Shown: positions 7,679-21,927, counted from the first letter of the stretch. The stretch: 64,000 nucleotides of DNA from an uncultured Pseudomonadales bacterium (GCA_947503335.1 CANNCY010000001.1:1-64000); one strand, 5' to 3'. Made by a program: numbers and translations. Notes: a model not told the origin generated them from the sequence alone.

Positions 7679-8056
7679 ATGGCTCTATCTAAAGACGATA
7701 TCTTAAATGCAATTGCTGACATGTCAGTAATGGAAGTTGTTGAACTAGTTGAAGCAATGGAAGAGAAGTTCGGTGTATCTGCACAAGCTGCAGTTGCTGT
7801 TGCTGCTCCTGCTGCTGGTGATGCTGGCGCAGCTGCTGCTGAACAGACTGAATTCGACGTAATTCTTTCTTCAGCTGGCGACAAGAAGGTTAACGTGATC
7901 AAGGCTGTTCGTGGTCTAACTGGTCTAGGCCTTAAAGAAGCTAAAGCAATGGTTGACGGTGCTCCTTCTGCAGTTAAAGAAGGTGTATCTAAAGACGACG
8001 CTGAAGCTGCTAAGAAAGAGCTTGAAGAAGCTGGTGCATCTGTCGAAATCAAGTAA
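7679..8056 (+). CDS. rplL: 50S ribosomal protein L7/L12
   Basis: 125 residues. The stalk protein that recruits and activates translation GTPases. N-terminal dimerisation domain (1-35), an Ala/Gly-rich hinge (about 36-55), and C-terminal factor-binding domain with [15 protein letters not shown]. Strong TTTGGAGA ribosome site, as expected for the one ribosomal protein made in four copies. Codons are highly biased (CTA/CTT for Leu). Confidence 0.98.
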   Translation: MALSKDDILNAIADMSVMEVVELVEAMEEKFGVSAQAAVAVAAPAAGDAGAAAAEQTEFDVILSSAGDKKVNVIKAVRGLTGLGLKEAKAMVDGAPSAVKEGVSKDDAEAAKKELEEAGASVEIK

Positions 8057-8076
8057 TTTCGATTGTTGCAATCAGT

Positions 8077-8133
8077 ACCCTAGGCTAATCGCTTAGGGTG
8101 CTTAGGCTGACGGTATTTTGCCGTCGGCCTTTT
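8077..8133 (+). terminator. rplL-rpoB attenuator and possible processing hairpin
   Basis: Two hairpins in tandem. The first pairs ACCCTA (8077-8082) with TAGGGT (8094-8099). The second is a 10-bp stem AGGCTGACGG/CCGTCGGCCT (8104-8113/8121-8130) followed by TTTT. E. coli has a partial terminator and an RNase III site in the same gap, which lowers rpoBC expression relative to rplL; the same role is inferred. The remaining bases to 8305 show no further clear structure or promoter. Confidence 0.75.
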
Positions 8134-8305
8134 GTCGTTTATAGACGTGGATTGCGCCAAATCGCGGTATTTTATGACAGCGGTTTGGCAAATAAGACCG
8201 TCACTAGTCTTCGATGATAGTGGGGTCGATTAGCCGAAAGGCTTTAAAAATAAAGTGCAGTCGTTTTTTGGCTGCTTAATTTGGTGAACTGGCTGAGGAA
8301 TGCTA

Positions 8306-11300
8306 ATGGCTTACTCATATACTGAGAAGAAGCGTATCCGTAAGGAATTCCAAAAAGTAGATCAGGTAATGGAAGTACCTTACCTGCTTGCAATACAGAT
8401 GGACTCCTATCGGAAGTTTACTCAAGATGGGGCAACAGTAGGTCAGTTGGAAGACGTAGGTTTACAGGCGGCGTTTAAGTCGGTCTTTCCAATTGTAAGT
8501 TATTCAGGTAATGCGGCACTTGAATACGTAAGCTACACCCTGGGTGAACCCGCATTTGACGTTGCAGAATGTCGTTTGCGCGGTACTACCTATGCTGCGC
8601 CTTTACGTGTCAAAGTGCGTCTTATTATCTACGACAAAGAGTCGTCGACTAAGGCAATCAAAGACATCAAAGAGCAAGAGGTCTACATGGGTGAGATCCC
8701 ATTAATGACCGACAATGGTACCTTTGTTGTTAACGGTACCGAACGCGTAATTGTTTCTCAGTTACACCGTTCACCAGGTGTATTCTTTGATCATGATAAG
8801 GGTAAGTCACACTCTTCAGGTAAGTTGCTATATAGCGCTCGCGTGATTCCTTACCGTGGTTCATGGCTCGACTTTGAATTTGATCCTAAAGATCTAGTTT
8901 TCGTTCGTATCGACCGTCGTCGTAAGTTGCCGGCAACTATTTTGCTGCGCGCTCTGGGTTATAGCTCAGAAGAGATGTTGTCGATGTTCTTCGAGAACGA
9001 CAAGGTAGAGCTTACTTCTGAAGGTGCTAAGTTAGAGCTTATTCCTCAGCGCCTGCGTGGTGAGATTGCAAGTTTCGATATCAAAGATGGTAACGGCAAG
9101 GTTATCGTTGAAGCAGATCGTCGTGTAACGGCTCGCCACATTCGTCAGCTAGAAAAGGCTGGTATCACTGAGCTAGATGTTCCTCTTGATTTCGTGATCG
9201 GTCGTTCAACCGCTAAAGATGTGATTGACGCTAAGACCGGCGAAGTACTGCTAGAGTGTAACAGTGAGCTAACTGTTGAAGCAGTTGGTGAGCTTGTAGA
9301 AGCAGGTGTTACCGAGCTGCAGCTTATTTACACCAACGAGCTAGACTGTGGCCCGTTCATTTCAGAGACCCTGCGTGTAGATCCAACTCGCTCAGCGCTA
9401 GAAGCGTTGGTAGAGATCTATCGTATGATGCGTCCTGGTGAGCCGCCAACGAAAGAGTCTGCTGAAGGCTTGTTCCAAAACCTATTCTTCTCGCCAGAGC
9501 GTTACGATCTTTCTGCGGTAGGTCGCATGAAGTTCAACCGTCGCTTGGGTCGTGATGCTGATAAGGGTGAAGGTGTTCTAGCTAAAGAAGATATTGTTGA
9601 CGTACTACGTACTCTTATCGATATCCGTAACGGTGAGGGTACCGTCGATGATATCGATCACTTGGGTAACCGTCGTATTCGTTCAGTTGGTGAGATGGCC
9701 GAGAACCAGTTCCGTGTAGGTTTGGTTCGTGTAGAACGCGCTGTTAAAGAGCGTCTATCGATGGCTGAGTCTGAAGGCTTGATGCCTCAGGATCTAATCA
9801 ACGCTAAGCCAGTAGCTGCAGCAATCAAAGAGTTCTTTGGTTCATCTCAGTTATCTCAGTTTATGGATCAGAACAACCCGCTTTCTGAGGTAACTCATAA
9901 GCGTCGTGTTTCTGCGTTAGGCCCCGGTGGTTTGACCCGTGAGCGTGCTGGTTTTGAAGTGCGAGACGTACACCCGACTCACTATGGTCGTGTATGTCCG
10001 ATTGAGACGCCTGAAGGCCCGAACATTGGTCTAATCAACTCGCTAGCAACCTACGCGCGTACTAATGATTACGGTTTCTTAGAATCGCCGTATCGTAAAG
10101 TAATCGACGGCAAGGTAACTGACGAAGTTGAATACCTATCAGCAATTAACGAAGCAAACTTCGTAATTGCACAGGCGTCAGCGGCAATTGGCGAAGACGG
10201 CATGCTGTCTGAAGAGCTAGTTTCTGTACGTCACCTAAACGACTTTACATTAAAGGCAGCGGCCGAAGTTCAGTATATGGACGTATCGCCTCGCCAGGTT
10301 GTATCTGTAGCAGCGTCGTTGATTCCGTTCCTAGAGCACGATGATGCGAACCGTGCATTGATGGGTTCGAACATGCAGCGTCAGGCTGTACCAACGCTTA
10401 AGGCTGATAAGCCGCTAGTAGGTACCGGTATTGAGCGTAACGTTGCATCTGACTCGGGCGTGTGTGTGGTTGCTAAGCGTGGCGGTGTGATTGACAGCGT
10501 AGACGCAGGCAAGATTGTTGTGCGTGCAAACGATGCAGAAACAGCACAGGGCGATGCAGGTGTAGATATCTACAACCTAATCAAGTACACCCGTTCTAAC
10601 CAGAACACCTGTATTAACCAACGCGCTATCGTAAAAGAAGGCGATGTGGTTGCTCGTGGTGATGTGCTAGCAGATGGTCCTTCGGTAGACCTTGGTGAGC
10701 TAGCGCTTGGTCAGAACATGCGTATCGCGTTCATGCCTTGGAATGGTTATAACTTTGAAGACTCGATCTTAGTATCAGAGCGAGTTGTTCAAGAAGACCG
10801 TTTCACAACGATTCATATTCAAGAGCTAACCTGTATTGCTCGTGACACCAAGTTGGGTTCTGAAGAAATTACTTCAGATATTCCAAACGTGGGTGAAGGC
10901 GCGCTAGGTAAGCTAGACGAAGCGGGTATCGTATACATTGGTGCTGAGGTAGGCCCAGGCGATATTCTAGTTGGTAAGGTGACACCTAAGGGTGAAACTC
11001 AGCTAACCCCTGAAGAGAAGCTACTACGTGCGATCTTTGGTGAGAAAGCTTCTGATGTTAAAGATACTTCTTTGCGTGTTCCTTCAAGCACCAAGGGTAC
11101 TGTTATCGATGTGCAGGTATTTACTCGCGACGGTCTACCTAAAGACCAGCGTGCATTGCAGATCGAGAAGTCTCAGCTTGACGCGTTCCGTAAAGACTTG
11201 CGCGAAGAGTTCCGCATCATGGAGTCGGCTACATTAGGCCGTATCCAAACTGCAATCGTTGGTCAAAAGGTTGTGTCGTTCCCTGGTCTTAAGAAGGGCG

Positions 11301-12382
11301 ACGAAGTAACTGTTGAGGCACTTGCGGCGCTAACGCCTGATGAGTGGTTCAAGATTCGCATGAGCGATGACGCGCTAAACGAGCAGATCGAAGCGGCAGA
11401 AAAACAGCTTGCTGAGCGTCGTAGCCAGCAAGATGAACAGTTCGAAGTTAAGAAGCGCAAGATCCAATCTGGCGATGATCTACAGCCGGGTGTGTTGAAG
11501 ATTGTTAAGGTTTATCTAGCAATCAAACGTCGTATTCAGCCGGGTGATAAGATGGCTGGTCGTCATGGTAACAAGGGTGTGATCTCGGTGATCAAGCCTG
11601 TTGAAGATATGCCATACGATAGCGACGGTCGCCCTGTAGATATCGTACTAAACCCACTAGGTGTACCATCGCGTATGAACGTTGGTCAGATTCTAGAGAC
11701 GCATCTTGGTCTAGCGGCTAAGGGCTTGGGTGAAAAGATTAACGACATGCTTCAAGAGCAGCGTAAGATCGCAGACCTTCGCAAGTTCCTAGGCGAGATT
11801 TACTCGGTAGGTTCTGGTGATGGTGCTGATATCGACTCGCTAACAGACGAAGAAGTAATGACACTTTCGAACAACCTACGTGGTGGTGTGCCAATGGCTA
11901 CTCCAGTATTTGGTGGCGCGAAAGAGTCTGAAATTAAAGATCTATTAGAACTTGCTGGTTACCCACGTAGTGGTCAGCTTGAGCTTCGTGACGGTCGTAC
12001 TGGCGAGATGTTCCACCGCCCAGTAACGGTTGGCTACATGTACATGCTTAAGCTTAACCACTTGGTTGACGACAAGATGCACGCCCGTTCAACTGGTTCG
12101 TACAGTCTTGTTACTCAGCAGCCGTTGGGTGGTAAAGCACAGTTCGGTGGTCAGCGATTTGGTGAGATGGAAGTGTGGGCACTAGAGGCATACGGTGCTG
12201 CTTATACGCTTCAAGAAATGCTTACTGTTAAGTCGGATGACGTTAACGGCCGTACTAAGATGTACAAGAATATCGTTGACGGTGATCATCGTATGGAGCC
12301 TGGTATGCCAGAATCATTTAACGTACTTGTTAAAGAGATTCGATCACTGGGTATCGATATTGAACTTGAGTCTGACAACTAA
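8306..12382 (+). CDS. rpoB: DNA-directed RNA polymerase subunit beta
   Basis: 1358 residues from ATG 8306 ([13 protein letters not shown]); an ATG six bases upstream is in frame but the GAGGAAT site and family alignment favour 8306. Forms the catalytic cleft with beta'. The rifampicin-binding region ([18 protein letters not shown] and following [12 protein letters not shown]) reads as wild type at the usual resistance positions. The C-terminal end has the conserved [19 protein letters not shown]. Slightly longer than the E. coli protein (1342). Leucine codons are mainly CTA. Confidence 0.98.
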   Translation: MAYSYTEKKRIRKEFQKVDQVMEVPYLLAIQMDSYRKFTQDGATVGQLEDVGLQAAFKSVFPIVSYSGNAALEYVSYTLGEPAFDVAECRLRGTTYAAPLRVKVRLIIYDKESSTKAIKDIKEQEVYMGEIPLMTDNGTFVVNGTERVIVSQLHRSPGVFFDHDKGKSHSSGKLLYSARVIPYRGSWLDFEFDPKDLVFVRIDRRRKLPATILLRALGYSSEEMLSMFFENDKVELTSEGAKLELIPQRLRGEIASFDIKDGNGKVIVEADRRVTARHIRQLEKAGITELDVPLDFVIGRSTAKDVIDAKTGEVLLECNSELTVEAVGELVEAGVTELQLIYTNELDCGPFISETLRVDPTRSALEALVEIYRMMRPGEPPTKESAEGLFQNLFFSPERYDLSAVGRMKFNRRLGRDADKGEGVLAKEDIVDVLRTLIDIRNGEGTVDDIDHLGNRRIRSVGEMAENQFRVGLVRVERAVKERLSMAESEGLMPQDLINAKPVAAAIKEFFGSSQLSQFMDQNNPLSEVTHKRRVSALGPGGLTRERAGFEVRDVHPTHYGRVCPIETPEGPNIGLINSLATYARTNDYGFLESPYRKVIDGKVTDEVEYLSAINEANFVIAQASAAIGEDGMLSEELVSVRHLNDFTLKAAAEVQYMDVSPRQVVSVAASLIPFLEHDDANRALMGSNMQRQAVPTLKADKPLVGTGIERNVASDSGVCVVAKRGGVIDSVDAGKIVVRANDAETAQGDAGVDIYNLIKYTRSNQNTCINQRAIVKEGDVVARGDVLADGPSVDLGELALGQNMRIAFMPWNGYNFEDSILVSERVVQEDRFTTIHIQELTCIARDTKLGSEEITSDIPNVGEGALGKLDEAGIVYIGAEVGPGDILVGKVTPKGETQLTPEEKLLRAIFGEKASDVKDTSLRVPSSTKGTVIDVQVFTRDGLPKDQRALQIEKSQLDAFRKDLREEFRIMESATLGRIQTAIVGQKVVSFPGLKKGDEVTVEALAALTPDEWFKIRMSDDALNEQIEAAEKQLAERRSQQDEQFEVKKRKIQSGDDLQPGVLKIVKVYLAIKRRIQPGDKMAGRHGNKGVISVIKPVEDMPYDSDGRPVDIVLNPLGVPSRMNVGQILETHLGLAAKGLGEKINDMLQEQRKIADLRKFLGEIYSVGSGDGADIDSLTDEEVMTLSNNLRGGVPMATPVFGGAKESEIKDLLELAGYPRSGQLELRDGRTGEMFHRPVTVGYMYMLKLNHLVDDKMHARSTGSYSLVTQQPLGGKAQFGGQRFGEMEVWALEAYGAAYTLQEMLTVKSDDVNGRTKMYKNIVDGDHRMEPGMPESFNVLVKEIRSLGIDIELESDN

Positions 12383-12437
12383 TAGCGAGTACTGGTTGGC
12401 GAGCTAAGCTCGCCGATCTCCGACAGGAGGAATAACA

Positions 12438-15400
12438 TTGAAAGATCTACTTAATCTGCTGAAAGCCCAAGGCCAGGTAGAAGAGTTTGATTCGATTCGT
12501 ATCGGTCTCGCATCTCCCGAGCTGATTCGTTCATGGTCGTTTGGTGAGGTTAAAAAGCCCGAAACGATCAACTACCGTACTTTTAAGCCAGAGCGTGATG
12601 GCTTGTTCTGTGCCAAAATCTTTGGCCCAGTAAAAGATTACGAGTGCTTGTGTGGTAAGTACAAGCGCCTTAAGCACCGTGGTGTTATCTGTGAGAAGTG
12701 TGGCGTAGAAGTAGCGCTAACTAAAGTTCGTCGTGAGCGTATGGGTCACATCGAACTAGCTAGCCCTGTTGCGCACATCTGGTTCTTGAAGTCGCTACCG
12801 TCGCGTATCGGTCTTCTACTAGACATGACACTTCGTGATATCGAGCGTGTGCTTTACTTTGAAAGCTTTGTTGTAATCGATCCTGGCATGACCACCCTAG
12901 AGAAGGGTCAGCTGCTAAACGACGAGCAATACTTCGAAGCGATGGAAGAGTTTGGTGACGACTTTGACGCCCGTATGGGTGCAGAGGCGATCCAGCAGAT
13001 CATGAAGGATATCGATCTAGAAGCTGAAGTTGAGCGTCTACGTGAAGAGATCCCTGCGACCAACTCTGAAACTAAGATTAAAAAGCTATCTAAGCGTCTT
13101 AAGTTGCTAGAGGCATTTGTTCAGTCAGGTAACCTACCTGAGTGGATGGTGCTAGAAGCGCTGCCGGTTCTACCGCCAGATCTTCGCCCACTAGTACCGC
13201 TAGACGGTGGTCGTTTTGCGACTTCTGATTTGAACGACCTATACCGTCGTGTAATCAACCGTAACAATCGTCTAAAGCGTCTTCTAGAGCTAAATGCTCC
13301 AGACATCATCGTGCGTAACGAAAAGCGCATGTTGCAAGAGTCTGTTGATGCGTTGCTAGATAACGGTCGTCGCGGTCGTGCAATCACTGGTTCAAACAAG
13401 CGTCCTCTTAAGTCACTAGCTGACATGATTAAGGGTAAGCAGGGTCGTTTCCGTCAAAACCTACTAGGTAAACGTGTTGACTACTCTGGTCGTTCGGTAA
13501 TTGTAGTAGGCCCAACGCTTCGCTTACACCAGTGTGGTCTTCCTAAGAAGATGGCACTTGAGCTATTTAAGCCCTTTATCTTCGCTAAGCTAGAGAGCCG
13601 TGGCCTTGCTACGACCATCAAAGCTGCTAAGAAGATGGTAGAGCGTGAAGAAGCGGTTGTATGGGATATTCTTGACGAGGTAATTCGTGAGCATCCGGTA
13701 CTTCTAAACCGTGCACCAACGCTTCACCGCTTGGGTATTCAGGCATTTGAGCCTGTACTAATTGAAGGTAAGGCAATTCAGCTTCATCCACTAGTTTGTG
13801 CGGCGTACAACGCTGACTTTGACGGTGACCAGATGGCTGTGCACGTACCGCTAACGCTTGAAGCTCAGCTAGAAGCGCGTGCGTTGATGATGTCTACCAA
13901 CAACATTCTATCGCCTGCAAACGGTGAGCCGATTATTGTTCCTTCGCAAGACGTTGTATTGGGTCTGTACTACATGACTCGTGAACGTATCAATGCGCAG
14001 GGCGAAGGCCGTGCATTTGCTGATCTAAACGAAGTAAGCCGTGCGTTCTATGCGAACCAGGTTGATCTTCAGGCGCGAGTTAAGGTGCGTATCACTGAAA
14101 CTAGCACTGTAGAAGGCGAAAAGGTTGAAAAAACGTCTGTAGTTGATACGACTGTTGGTCGTGCACTATTGTGGGAGATTGTTCCTGCAGGTCTTCCTTA
14201 CTCGGCCGTTAACAAGCCGATGACTAAGAAGGCAATTTCGTCAATCATCGATATGGCATACCGTAACGTTGGTCTAAAAGACACCGTTATCTTTGCTGAC
14301 CAATTGATGTACATGGGTTACGACTTCTCAACTAAGTCTGGCTCATCTATTGGTGTTGATGATTTCGTAATTCCAGACGAAAAATACACACTTGTTGATG
14401 ACGCAACCGCTGAAGTGAAAGAGATCGAAGCACAATACGCTAACGGTCTTGTAACTCAGGGCGAGAAGTACAACAAGGTAATTGATATCTGGTCTCGTGC
14501 AAACGACCTAGTAGCAAAAGCTATGATGGACGGTATCACCACTGAGGTTGTTAAAAACCGCGAAGGTGAAGACGAGAAGCAAGATTCATTCAACTCAGTA
14601 TTTATGTATGCTGACTCGGGTGCTCGTGGTAGCCCAGCACAGATTCGTCAGTTGGCTGGTATGCGTGGTCTTATGGCTAAGCCAGATGGCTCTATTATTG
14701 AGACGCCGATTACCGCTAACTTCCGTGAAGGTCTAAACGTTGGTCAGTACTTTATCTCGACTCACGGTGCACGTAAGGGTCTAGCAGATACGGCACTTAA
14801 AACTGCTAACTCGGGTTACCTAACTCGCCGTCTAGTAGACGTTGCGCAGGATATGGTTATCACCGAAGATGACTGTGGTACTGACACTGGTCTAATGATG
14901 GAACCGGTAATTGATGGTGGTGACATCATTGAGAGCTTGGGTGAGCGTATTCTAGGTCGTGTTGTTGCAGTAGACGTATACCGTCCTGGCACTAACGACG
15001 AGATTGCCGTGCCTGCTGGTACGATGATTGACGAAGCTTGGGTTAACCGTATCGAAGATATGGGTATTGATCAGATCTTGGTTCGTTCGCCGATTACCTG
15101 TGAAACTCGCCATGGCATCTGTTCACAGTGTTACGGTCGCGACCTTGCACGCGGTCATCGCGCTGGTAAGGGTGAGTCAGTAGGTGTTATCGCTGCTCAG
15201 TCAATTGGTGAGCCGGGTACACAGCTTACGATGCGTACGTTCCACATTGGTGGTGCAGCATCTGCGCAGTCACTAGACGACAAGATTCAGGTTAAGAACG
15301 GCGGTGGTATCAAGCTGAAAGACGTTAAGCGTGTAGAGCGTGAAGACGGTAAGCTTGTAGCAGTTTCGCGTTCGGGCGAATTGGCGCTTCTTGATGACAG

Positions 15401-16658
15401 TGGTCGTGAGCGTGAGCGTTATAAGATTCCTTATGGTGCAACGATTCTTGTAAACGACGGTGATACCGTTGAAGCAGGTGCAACTGTTGCAACTTGGGAT
15501 CCGCATACGCACCCAATTATCACTGAAGTAGCTGGTCGTGTTGCCTTTACCGATATGGAAGAAGGCCTATCGGTTAACATGCAAGCTGATGAGCTAACTG
15601 GTTTGACGTCGATCTCTGTAATCGACCCGAACGAGCGCCCAGCTGCCGGTAAAGATCTAAAGCCTGCTGTAACGCTAGTAGACGCCAGTGGCGAGCAGTT
15701 ATGCCTTGCTGGTACAAACATTCCAGCACACTACGCATTGCCTGCTAACGCTCAGCTACAGCTAACTGATGGTGAAGAGATCGGTGTAGGTTCGGTTATC
15801 GCGCGTATCCCGCAAGAGGGTTCTAAGACACGCGATATTACGGGTGGTCTACCACGCGTAGCTGACCTATTTGAAGCACGTAAGCCAAAGGATCACGCAA
15901 TTCTTGCAGAGATCTCAGGTACTGTAAGCTTTGGTAAAGAAACCAAAGGTAAGCGTCGTCTTGTGATCACGCCTACTGATGGTAAGCCGTTACCAAATGG
16001 TAATGATCATTACGAAGTGTTGATTCCTAAGTGGCGTCAGCTAACCGTGTTCGAAGGTGAGCAGGTAGAGAAGGGTGAAGTTGTATCTGACGGCCCATCT
16101 AACCCGCACGATATCTTGCGTCTTCAGGGTGTAGAAGCACTTGCAAACTACATCACCAACGAGATTCAAGAGGTTTACCGTCTGCAGGGTGTAAAGATCA
16201 ACGATAAGCACATCGAAACGATCTGTCGTCAGATGCTACGTAAGGTAGAAATCACGTCGATGGGTGATTCGTCGCTAATCAAAGGTGAGCAAGCTGAGTA
16301 CGCGACCGTTCTTGAAGAGAACGAGAAGCTAGAAGCTGAAGGCAAGATGCCTGCTCAGTACGAGCGTCAGCTATTGGGTATCACCAAGGCATCGCTTGCT
16401 ACTGAAAGCTTCATCTCTGCGGCATCGTTCCAGGAAACAACACGCGTTCTTACTGAAGCGGCTGTTACTGGTAAGAAAGACCGCCTACGCGGCTTGAAAG
16501 AGAACGTAGTAGTAGGTCGATTGATTCCTGCAGGTACTGGTTTGGCTTATCACGATGAGCGTAAGCGTCAGGCGCAGCAAGAAGTTGCAATGCAGACTGG
16601 CCCAAGTGCTGAAGAGATCGAAGCGGCGCTAATTAAAGAGCTGAAAGGTTCAGAATAA
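12438..16658 (+). CDS. rpoC: DNA-directed RNA polymerase subunit beta'
   Basis: 1406 residues, starting at a TTG (12438) behind a perfect AGGAGG site (12425-12430); E. coli uses GTG. N-terminal zinc ribbon Cys70, Cys72, Cys85, Cys88; active-site motif NADFDGDQM at 458-466 with the three Mg-binding Asp at 460, 462 and 464, the same numbering as E. coli. The second zinc site ([16 protein letters not shown]) and the bridge/trigger region with [16 protein letters not shown] are intact. 55 bases after rpoB, same operon. Confidence 0.98.
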   Translation: MKDLLNLLKAQGQVEEFDSIRIGLASPELIRSWSFGEVKKPETINYRTFKPERDGLFCAKIFGPVKDYECLCGKYKRLKHRGVICEKCGVEVALTKVRRERMGHIELASPVAHIWFLKSLPSRIGLLLDMTLRDIERVLYFESFVVIDPGMTTLEKGQLLNDEQYFEAMEEFGDDFDARMGAEAIQQIMKDIDLEAEVERLREEIPATNSETKIKKLSKRLKLLEAFVQSGNLPEWMVLEALPVLPPDLRPLVPLDGGRFATSDLNDLYRRVINRNNRLKRLLELNAPDIIVRNEKRMLQESVDALLDNGRRGRAITGSNKRPLKSLADMIKGKQGRFRQNLLGKRVDYSGRSVIVVGPTLRLHQCGLPKKMALELFKPFIFAKLESRGLATTIKAAKKMVEREEAVVWDILDEVIREHPVLLNRAPTLHRLGIQAFEPVLIEGKAIQLHPLVCAAYNADFDGDQMAVHVPLTLEAQLEARALMMSTNNILSPANGEPIIVPSQDVVLGLYYMTRERINAQGEGRAFADLNEVSRAFYANQVDLQARVKVRITETSTVEGEKVEKTSVVDTTVGRALLWEIVPAGLPYSAVNKPMTKKAISSIIDMAYRNVGLKDTVIFADQLMYMGYDFSTKSGSSIGVDDFVIPDEKYTLVDDATAEVKEIEAQYANGLVTQGEKYNKVIDIWSRANDLVAKAMMDGITTEVVKNREGEDEKQDSFNSVFMYADSGARGSPAQIRQLAGMRGLMAKPDGSIIETPITANFREGLNVGQYFISTHGARKGLADTALKTANSGYLTRRLVDVAQDMVITEDDCGTDTGLMMEPVIDGGDIIESLGERILGRVVAVDVYRPGTNDEIAVPAGTMIDEAWVNRIEDMGIDQILVRSPITCETRHGICSQCYGRDLARGHRAGKGESVGVIAAQSIGEPGTQLTMRTFHIGGAASAQSLDDKIQVKNGGGIKLKDVKRVEREDGKLVAVSRSGELALLDDSGRERERYKIPYGATILVNDGDTVEAGATVATWDPHTHPIITEVAGRVAFTDMEEGLSVNMQADELTGLTSISVIDPNERPAAGKDLKPAVTLVDASGEQLCLAGTNIPAHYALPANAQLQLTDGEEIGVGSVIARIPQEGSKTRDITGGLPRVADLFEARKPKDHAILAEISGTVSFGKETKGKRRLVITPTDGKPLPNGNDHYEVLIPKWRQLTVFEGEQVEKGEVVSDGPSNPHDILRLQGVEALANYITNEIQEVYRLQGVKINDKHIETICRQMLRKVEITSMGDSSLIKGEQAEYATVLEENEKLEAEGKMPAQYERQLLGITKASLATESFISAASFQETTRVLTEAAVTGKKDRLRGLKENVVVGRLIPAGTGLAYHDERKRQAQQEVAMQTGPSAEEIEAALIKELKGSE

Positions 16659-16668
16659 GGGTTTTGAG

Positions 16669-16698
16669 GCCACATTAGGTAATTAAGCCAAATGTGGC
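16669..16698 (+). other. Hairpin after rpoC
   Basis: GCCACATT (16669-16676) is repeated inverted as AATGTGGC (16691-16698) with a 14-base loop. It could end rpoBC transcription but has no T run after it, so a Rho-independent terminator is doubtful; an RNA 3' end stabiliser or protein site is equally possible. Confidence 0.45.
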
Positions 16699-16701
16699 GT
16701 C

Positions 16702-16730
16702 TTGACCTTCAGCGGGGCGAGCCTTAAAAT
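16702..16730 (+). promoter_or_regulatory. str operon promoter (rpsL-rpsG-fusA-tuf)
   Basis: TTGACC at 16702-16707, 17-bp spacer, TAAAAT at 16725-16730, then TCGCCCGCTG. GC-rich discriminator like the other translation promoters of the window. The spacer and discriminator also form an imperfect dyad (AGCGGG-type arms around the -10 box). Confidence 0.82.
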
Positions 16731-16751
16731 TCGCCCGCTGAAAATAGGTGG

Positions 16752-16773
16752 GCAGCAGATGCTGCTCGTTTTT
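16752..16773 (+). promoter_or_regulatory. Small hairpin with T run in the rpsL leader
   Basis: GCAGC/GCTGC stem (16752-16756/16761-16765), AGAT loop, then TCGTTTTT. Terminator-like but short; it lies between the str promoter and rpsL, so it may act as a leader attenuator. Confidence 0.4.
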
Positions 16774-16825
16774 GTAAATAGTTCCGTCATGTTATGTGGC
16801 GGTGCCTTGAGTTGGAGTTTTTTTC

Positions 16826-17200
16826 ATGGCAACGATCAACCAGTTGGTTCGTAAGCCTAGAAAGCGAAAGGTAGCTAAAAGTGACGTACCCGCGCTACAG
16901 GCATGTCCTCAGCGTCGCGGTGTATGCACCCGTGTTTATACCACTACCCCTAAGAAGCCAAACTCGGCACTACGTAAAGTATGTCGTGTTCGCTTAACCA
17001 ACGGTTACGAAGTAACTTCGTACATCGGTGGTGAGGGTCACAACCTTCAGGAGCACAGTGTGGTTCTGATTCGTGGTGGTCGTGTTAAGGATTTGCCAGG
17101 TGTGCGTTACCACACCGTTCGTGGTGCCCTTGATACTGCAGGTGTTAGTGATCGACGTCAGCGTCGTTCTAAGTACGGTACTAAGCGTCCTAAGGGTTAA
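16826..17200 (+). CDS. rpsL: 30S ribosomal protein S12
   Basis: 124 residues. Decoding-centre protein. Contains [12 protein letters not shown], whose Lys is the classical streptomycin-resistance position (wild type here), and [13 protein letters not shown] with the second wild-type Lys and the Asp that is often methylthiolated. First gene of the str operon behind the promoter at 16702. Confidence 0.98.
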   Translation: MATINQLVRKPRKRKVAKSDVPALQACPQRRGVCTRVYTTTPKKPNSALRKVCRVRLTNGYEVTSYIGGEGHNLQEHSVVLIRGGRVKDLPGVRYHTVRGALDTAGVSDRRQRRSKYGTKRPKG

Positions 17201-17306
17201 TTCCCTTTCGTTTGCTAGATGAATTGAGTAAGGCCAAGCTGAGTCTGTTGTGTAAGCAGTGAGATACAGGCTGGCGTCTTGGGTAACCTGAAGAGAGGGT
17301 TTAACA

Positions 17307-17777
17307 ATGCCAAGAAGACGAGTTGTCGCTAAGCGCGAAGTACTTCCGGATCCTAAATTCGGAAACGTGACATTAGCGAAGTTCATGAACATGGTGATGA
17401 TCAGCGGTAAGAAATCAGTAGCTGAGCGTATCGTATACGGTGCACTTGATATTGTTTCTGCAAAAGCTGGTAAAGATGCACTAGAAGTGTTCGAAGAAGC
17501 ACTTGAGAACGTTGCACCTATGGTTGAGGTTAAGTCTCGCCGTGTTGGTGGTGCTACTTATCAAGTACCTGTAGAAGTACGCCCTGCGCGCCGTATGGCG
17601 TTGTCAATGCGTTGGTTGGTAGAGTACTCGCGCGCACGCGGCGAGAAGTCTATGGCTCAGCGTTTGGCTGGCGAACTTCTAGACGCAGCTGCTCAGAAGG
17701 GTGGCGCGGTTAAGAAGCGTGAAGACGTACATCGTATGGCTGAAGCCAACAAGGCGTTCTCGCACTTCCGTTTCTAA
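17307..17777 (+). CDS. rpsG: 30S ribosomal protein S7
   Basis: 156 residues, standard length. Nucleates the 30S head on 16S rRNA; contacts E-site tRNA. Opens with [20 protein letters not shown] and contains [19 protein letters not shown]. The 106-base gap after rpsL is longer than elsewhere in the operon; in E. coli S7 represses the operon from this gap, but I cannot define a structure here. Confidence 0.98.
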   Translation: MPRRRVVAKREVLPDPKFGNVTLAKFMNMVMISGKKSVAERIVYGALDIVSAKAGKDALEVFEEALENVAPMVEVKSRRVGGATYQVPVEVRPARRMALSMRWLVEYSRARGEKSMAQRLAGELLDAAAQKGGAVKKREDVHRMAEANKAFSHFRF

Positions 17778-17870
17778 TAATATTAGAAACCTGTTTGGGT
17801 CATTCGGCGATGCCGGGTGGCCTAAACCAAGATTTAGACTGATTAAATTTGCTTAGGAGCAACCAACAGC

Positions 17871-19973
17871 GTGGCACGTAAAACACCCATCGCACGTTAT
17901 CGAAACATTGGTATTGTTGCGCACGTCGATGCGGGTAAAACCACTACTACTGAACGTGTACTGTTCTATACAGGTCTATCGCATAAAATTGGCGAGGTGC
18001 ATGATGGCGCCGCGACAATGGATTGGATGGAGCAAGAGCAAGAGCGTGGTATTACGATTACGTCAGCAGCAACGACCTGTTTTTGGTCGGGTATGCAACA
18101 GCAATTTGATCAGCATCGCATTAATATTATTGATACTCCTGGGCACGTAGACTTCACGATCGAAGTAGAGCGTTCGCTCCGTGTGCTAGATGGTGCAGTA
18201 GTAGTATTGTGTGGTTCGTCTGGAGTGCAGCCTCAAACAGAGACGGTTTGGCGCCAGGCAAACAAATACGAGGTTCCTCGTGTGGTTTTCGTCAATAAGA
18301 TGGATCGCGCTGGGGCAAGCTTTGAAGTGGTCGTTGACCAATTGCGAGATCGACTGGGCGCTAATGCGGTACCGATCCAGATGACAATTGGTGCAGAAGA
18401 CGAATTCAAAGGTGTTGTTGACCTTATTAAAATGAAGGCGATTTTGTGGAGTGAGGCTGATCAGGGAATGACCTTTGATTATGCTGATATTCCAGCAGAT
18501 GTTGCCGATGAGTGCGAAGCGCTACGCGAGCAGTTGGTTGAGGCTGCTGCCGAGGCGAACGATGAGCTCATGGATAAGTACCTCGAGGGTGAGGAGCTTA
18601 CCGAAGAAGAAATTAAAGCGGCTATTCGCCAGCGCACGCTAAATAATGAGATCGTGCCAGTGCTAGGTGGTTCTGCGTTTAAGAATAAGGGTGTTCAGGC
18701 AGTATTAGATGCTGTTATTGAATTCCTGCCATCACCTACCGAGGTGAAGGCGATTGAGGGTACGCTTGATGACGAGGTGACTGTAGAAACTCGCCCAGCT
18801 GAAGATGATGCCCCGTTTGCTGCGCTAGCGTTTAAGATTGCAACTGATCCTTACGTTGGTACCCTAACGTTCTTCCGTGTTTACTCAGGTAAGCTAGAGA
18901 CCGGTAACGTGGTATGGAATGCTGTAAAGGGTAAGCGTGAACGAATAGGTCGAATGGTGCAGATGCATGCAAACGATCGCGAAGAGATTAGTGAGGTTCT
19001 TGCAGGTGATATCGCTGCTGCGATTGGCTTGAAAGACGTGACAACAGGTGACACATTGTGTGACCAAAATAAGAAGATCACGCTAGAGCGTATGGAGTTC
19101 CCAGAGCCGGTAATTTCGGTCGCGGTTGAGCCTCGCACAAAAGCTGATCAAGAAAAGATGGGGGTGGCGCTAGGTAAGTTGGCGCAAGAAGACCCTTCTT
19201 TTAGAGTTAAAACCGATGAAGAAACCGGTCAGACCATTATTTCTGGTATGGGCGAGCTTCATTTGGATATTATTGTTGACCGTATGCGTCGTGAATTTAC
19301 CGTCGATGCAAATATTGGTAAGCCACAGGTGGCATACCGAGAAGCGATTCGCAACTCAGTCGAAATTGAGGGCAAATTTGTTCGTCAATCGGGTGGTCGC
19401 GGTCAGTACGGTCATGTATGGATCAAGTTCGAACCGGCCGATGAAGGTGAAGAGGGGCTTGATTTCCATAACGAAATTGTTGGTGGTGTCGTTCCTAAGG
19501 AATACATTCCGGCAGTGTCCAAGGGTATTGAGGAGCAAATGCAGAACGGTGTTCTTGCAGGCTATCCTCTACTTGGTCTTAAGGCAACGCTATACGATGG
19601 CTCGTTCCACGATGTTGACTCTAACGAGATGGCATTTAAGATCGCAGCTAGTATGGCGACTAAGAAGCTGGCTTCCGAAGGCGGTGCAGTGCTTCTTGAG
19701 CCAATGATGAAGGTAGAAGTAGTTACGCCAGAAGAAAACATGGGTGACGTGGTAGGTGATCTTAACCGCCGCCGAGGTATGATCCAGGGTATGGATGAGA
19801 CTCCGGCTGGTAAGGTTGTTAACGCCGAAGTGCCACTTGCCGAAATGTTTGGTTACGCTACAGATCTACGTTCAGCAACTCAGGGTCGTGCGACCTTCAC
19901 TATGGAGTTTGTGCGTTACGCAGAAGCACCGAATAACGTCGCTGAAGCGGTCATTGCCAAAAGCAGGGGCTAA
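17871..19973 (+). CDS. fusA: Elongation factor G
   Basis: 700 residues, GTG start. GTPase that drives translocation. G1 motif AHVDAGKTT (17-25), switch region with [16 protein letters not shown] (89-93) and NKMD; then domains II-V with the conserved [13 protein letters not shown] in domain IV. Close in length to the E. coli protein (704). Codon bias is weaker than in tuf. tuf starts 47 bases later, the typical fusA-tufA order. Confidence 0.98.
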   Translation: MARKTPIARYRNIGIVAHVDAGKTTTTERVLFYTGLSHKIGEVHDGAATMDWMEQEQERGITITSAATTCFWSGMQQQFDQHRINIIDTPGHVDFTIEVERSLRVLDGAVVVLCGSSGVQPQTETVWRQANKYEVPRVVFVNKMDRAGASFEVVVDQLRDRLGANAVPIQMTIGAEDEFKGVVDLIKMKAILWSEADQGMTFDYADIPADVADECEALREQLVEAAAEANDELMDKYLEGEELTEEEIKAAIRQRTLNNEIVPVLGGSAFKNKGVQAVLDAVIEFLPSPTEVKAIEGTLDDEVTVETRPAEDDAPFAALAFKIATDPYVGTLTFFRVYSGKLETGNVVWNAVKGKRERIGRMVQMHANDREEISEVLAGDIAAAIGLKDVTTGDTLCDQNKKITLERMEFPEPVISVAVEPRTKADQEKMGVALGKLAQEDPSFRVKTDEETGQTIISGMGELHLDIIVDRMRREFTVDANIGKPQVAYREAIRNSVEIEGKFVRQSGGRGQYGHVWIKFEPADEGEEGLDFHNEIVGGVVPKEYIPAVSKGIEEQMQNGVLAGYPLLGLKATLYDGSFHDVDSNEMAFKIAASMATKKLASEGGAVLLEPMMKVEVVTPEENMGDVVGDLNRRRGMIQGMDETPAGKVVNAEVPLAEMFGYATDLRSATQGRATFTMEFVRYAEAPNNVAEAVIAKSRG

Positions 19974-20020
19974 TTCAGACAACTTGTTTTTTCTAGACTT
20001 CAAATTAAGAGGATACACTC

Positions 20021-21244
<1,224 letters not shown>

Positions 21245-21267
21245 TACGATTTTTGGTAATAATCCAG

Positions 21268-21297
21268 AAAAAGGGCCCTTTAGGGGCCCTTTTTTTA
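21268..21297 (+). terminator. str operon terminator after tuf
   Basis: AGGGCCC/GGGCCCT stem with A-rich left and T-rich right flanks (seven T). Ends rpsL-tuf transcription before the S10 promoter at 21337. Confidence 0.92.
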
Positions 21298-21336
21298 TGC
21301 TTCCTTGTTAATAAGGCGCCTTTGGGTTAGTGCGTC

Positions 21337-21365
21337 TTGACTATCGGGGTAGTCAGATTTAGAAT
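21337..21365 (+). promoter_or_regulatory. S10 operon promoter
   Basis: TTGACT at 21337-21342, 17-bp spacer, TAGAAT at 21360-21365, followed by TCGCGCTC. The -10 box plus discriminator (TTAGAATTCGCGCTC) recurs identically in front of rplU at 54151. Confidence 0.88.
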
Positions 21366-21390
21366 TCGCGCTCAATTTTGCTCGGCTCGC

Positions 21391-21437
21391 CTGCAGGTTG
21401 GTACAAATCATCAATGACGATTTGGGCTGAAATGCAG
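21391..21437 (+). promoter_or_regulatory. Structured S10 leader RNA
   Basis: CTGCA (21391-21395) pairs with TGCAG (21433-21437) and CAAATC (21404-21409) with GATTTG (21419-21424), leaving a symmetric internal loop. In E. coli the S10 leader mediates control by L4; whether this shorter structure does so is not shown by the sequence. Confidence 0.5.
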
Positions 21438-21461
21438 TAGAAAAGAGAAAGATTGAGTTAA

Positions 21462-21809
<348 letters not shown>

Positions 21810-21927
21810 CAGCCATACAATTAGGTGGTTCCCAATCTTTTGGGTTCCGGTGTAACGCTCCTAGATGTAGTAAATATTGTGGGGCGGCCATAGAGGGTAA
21901 TAGCCCCGTACACGAGAGGTCTTGAAA

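Noticed and set aside
7645-8052. 135-codon minus-strand frame opposite rplL
   Set aside because: Ser/Ala-rich antisense shadow of the strongly biased rplL codons; no start context.
9800-9950. Possible rifampicin-resistance changes in rpoB
   Set aside because: The usual Asp, His and Ser positions of the resistance region read as wild type.
16659-16730. Rho-independent terminator between rpoC and rpsL
   Set aside because: The 16669-16698 hairpin has no T run and the second dyad overlaps the promoter; listed only as a hairpin.
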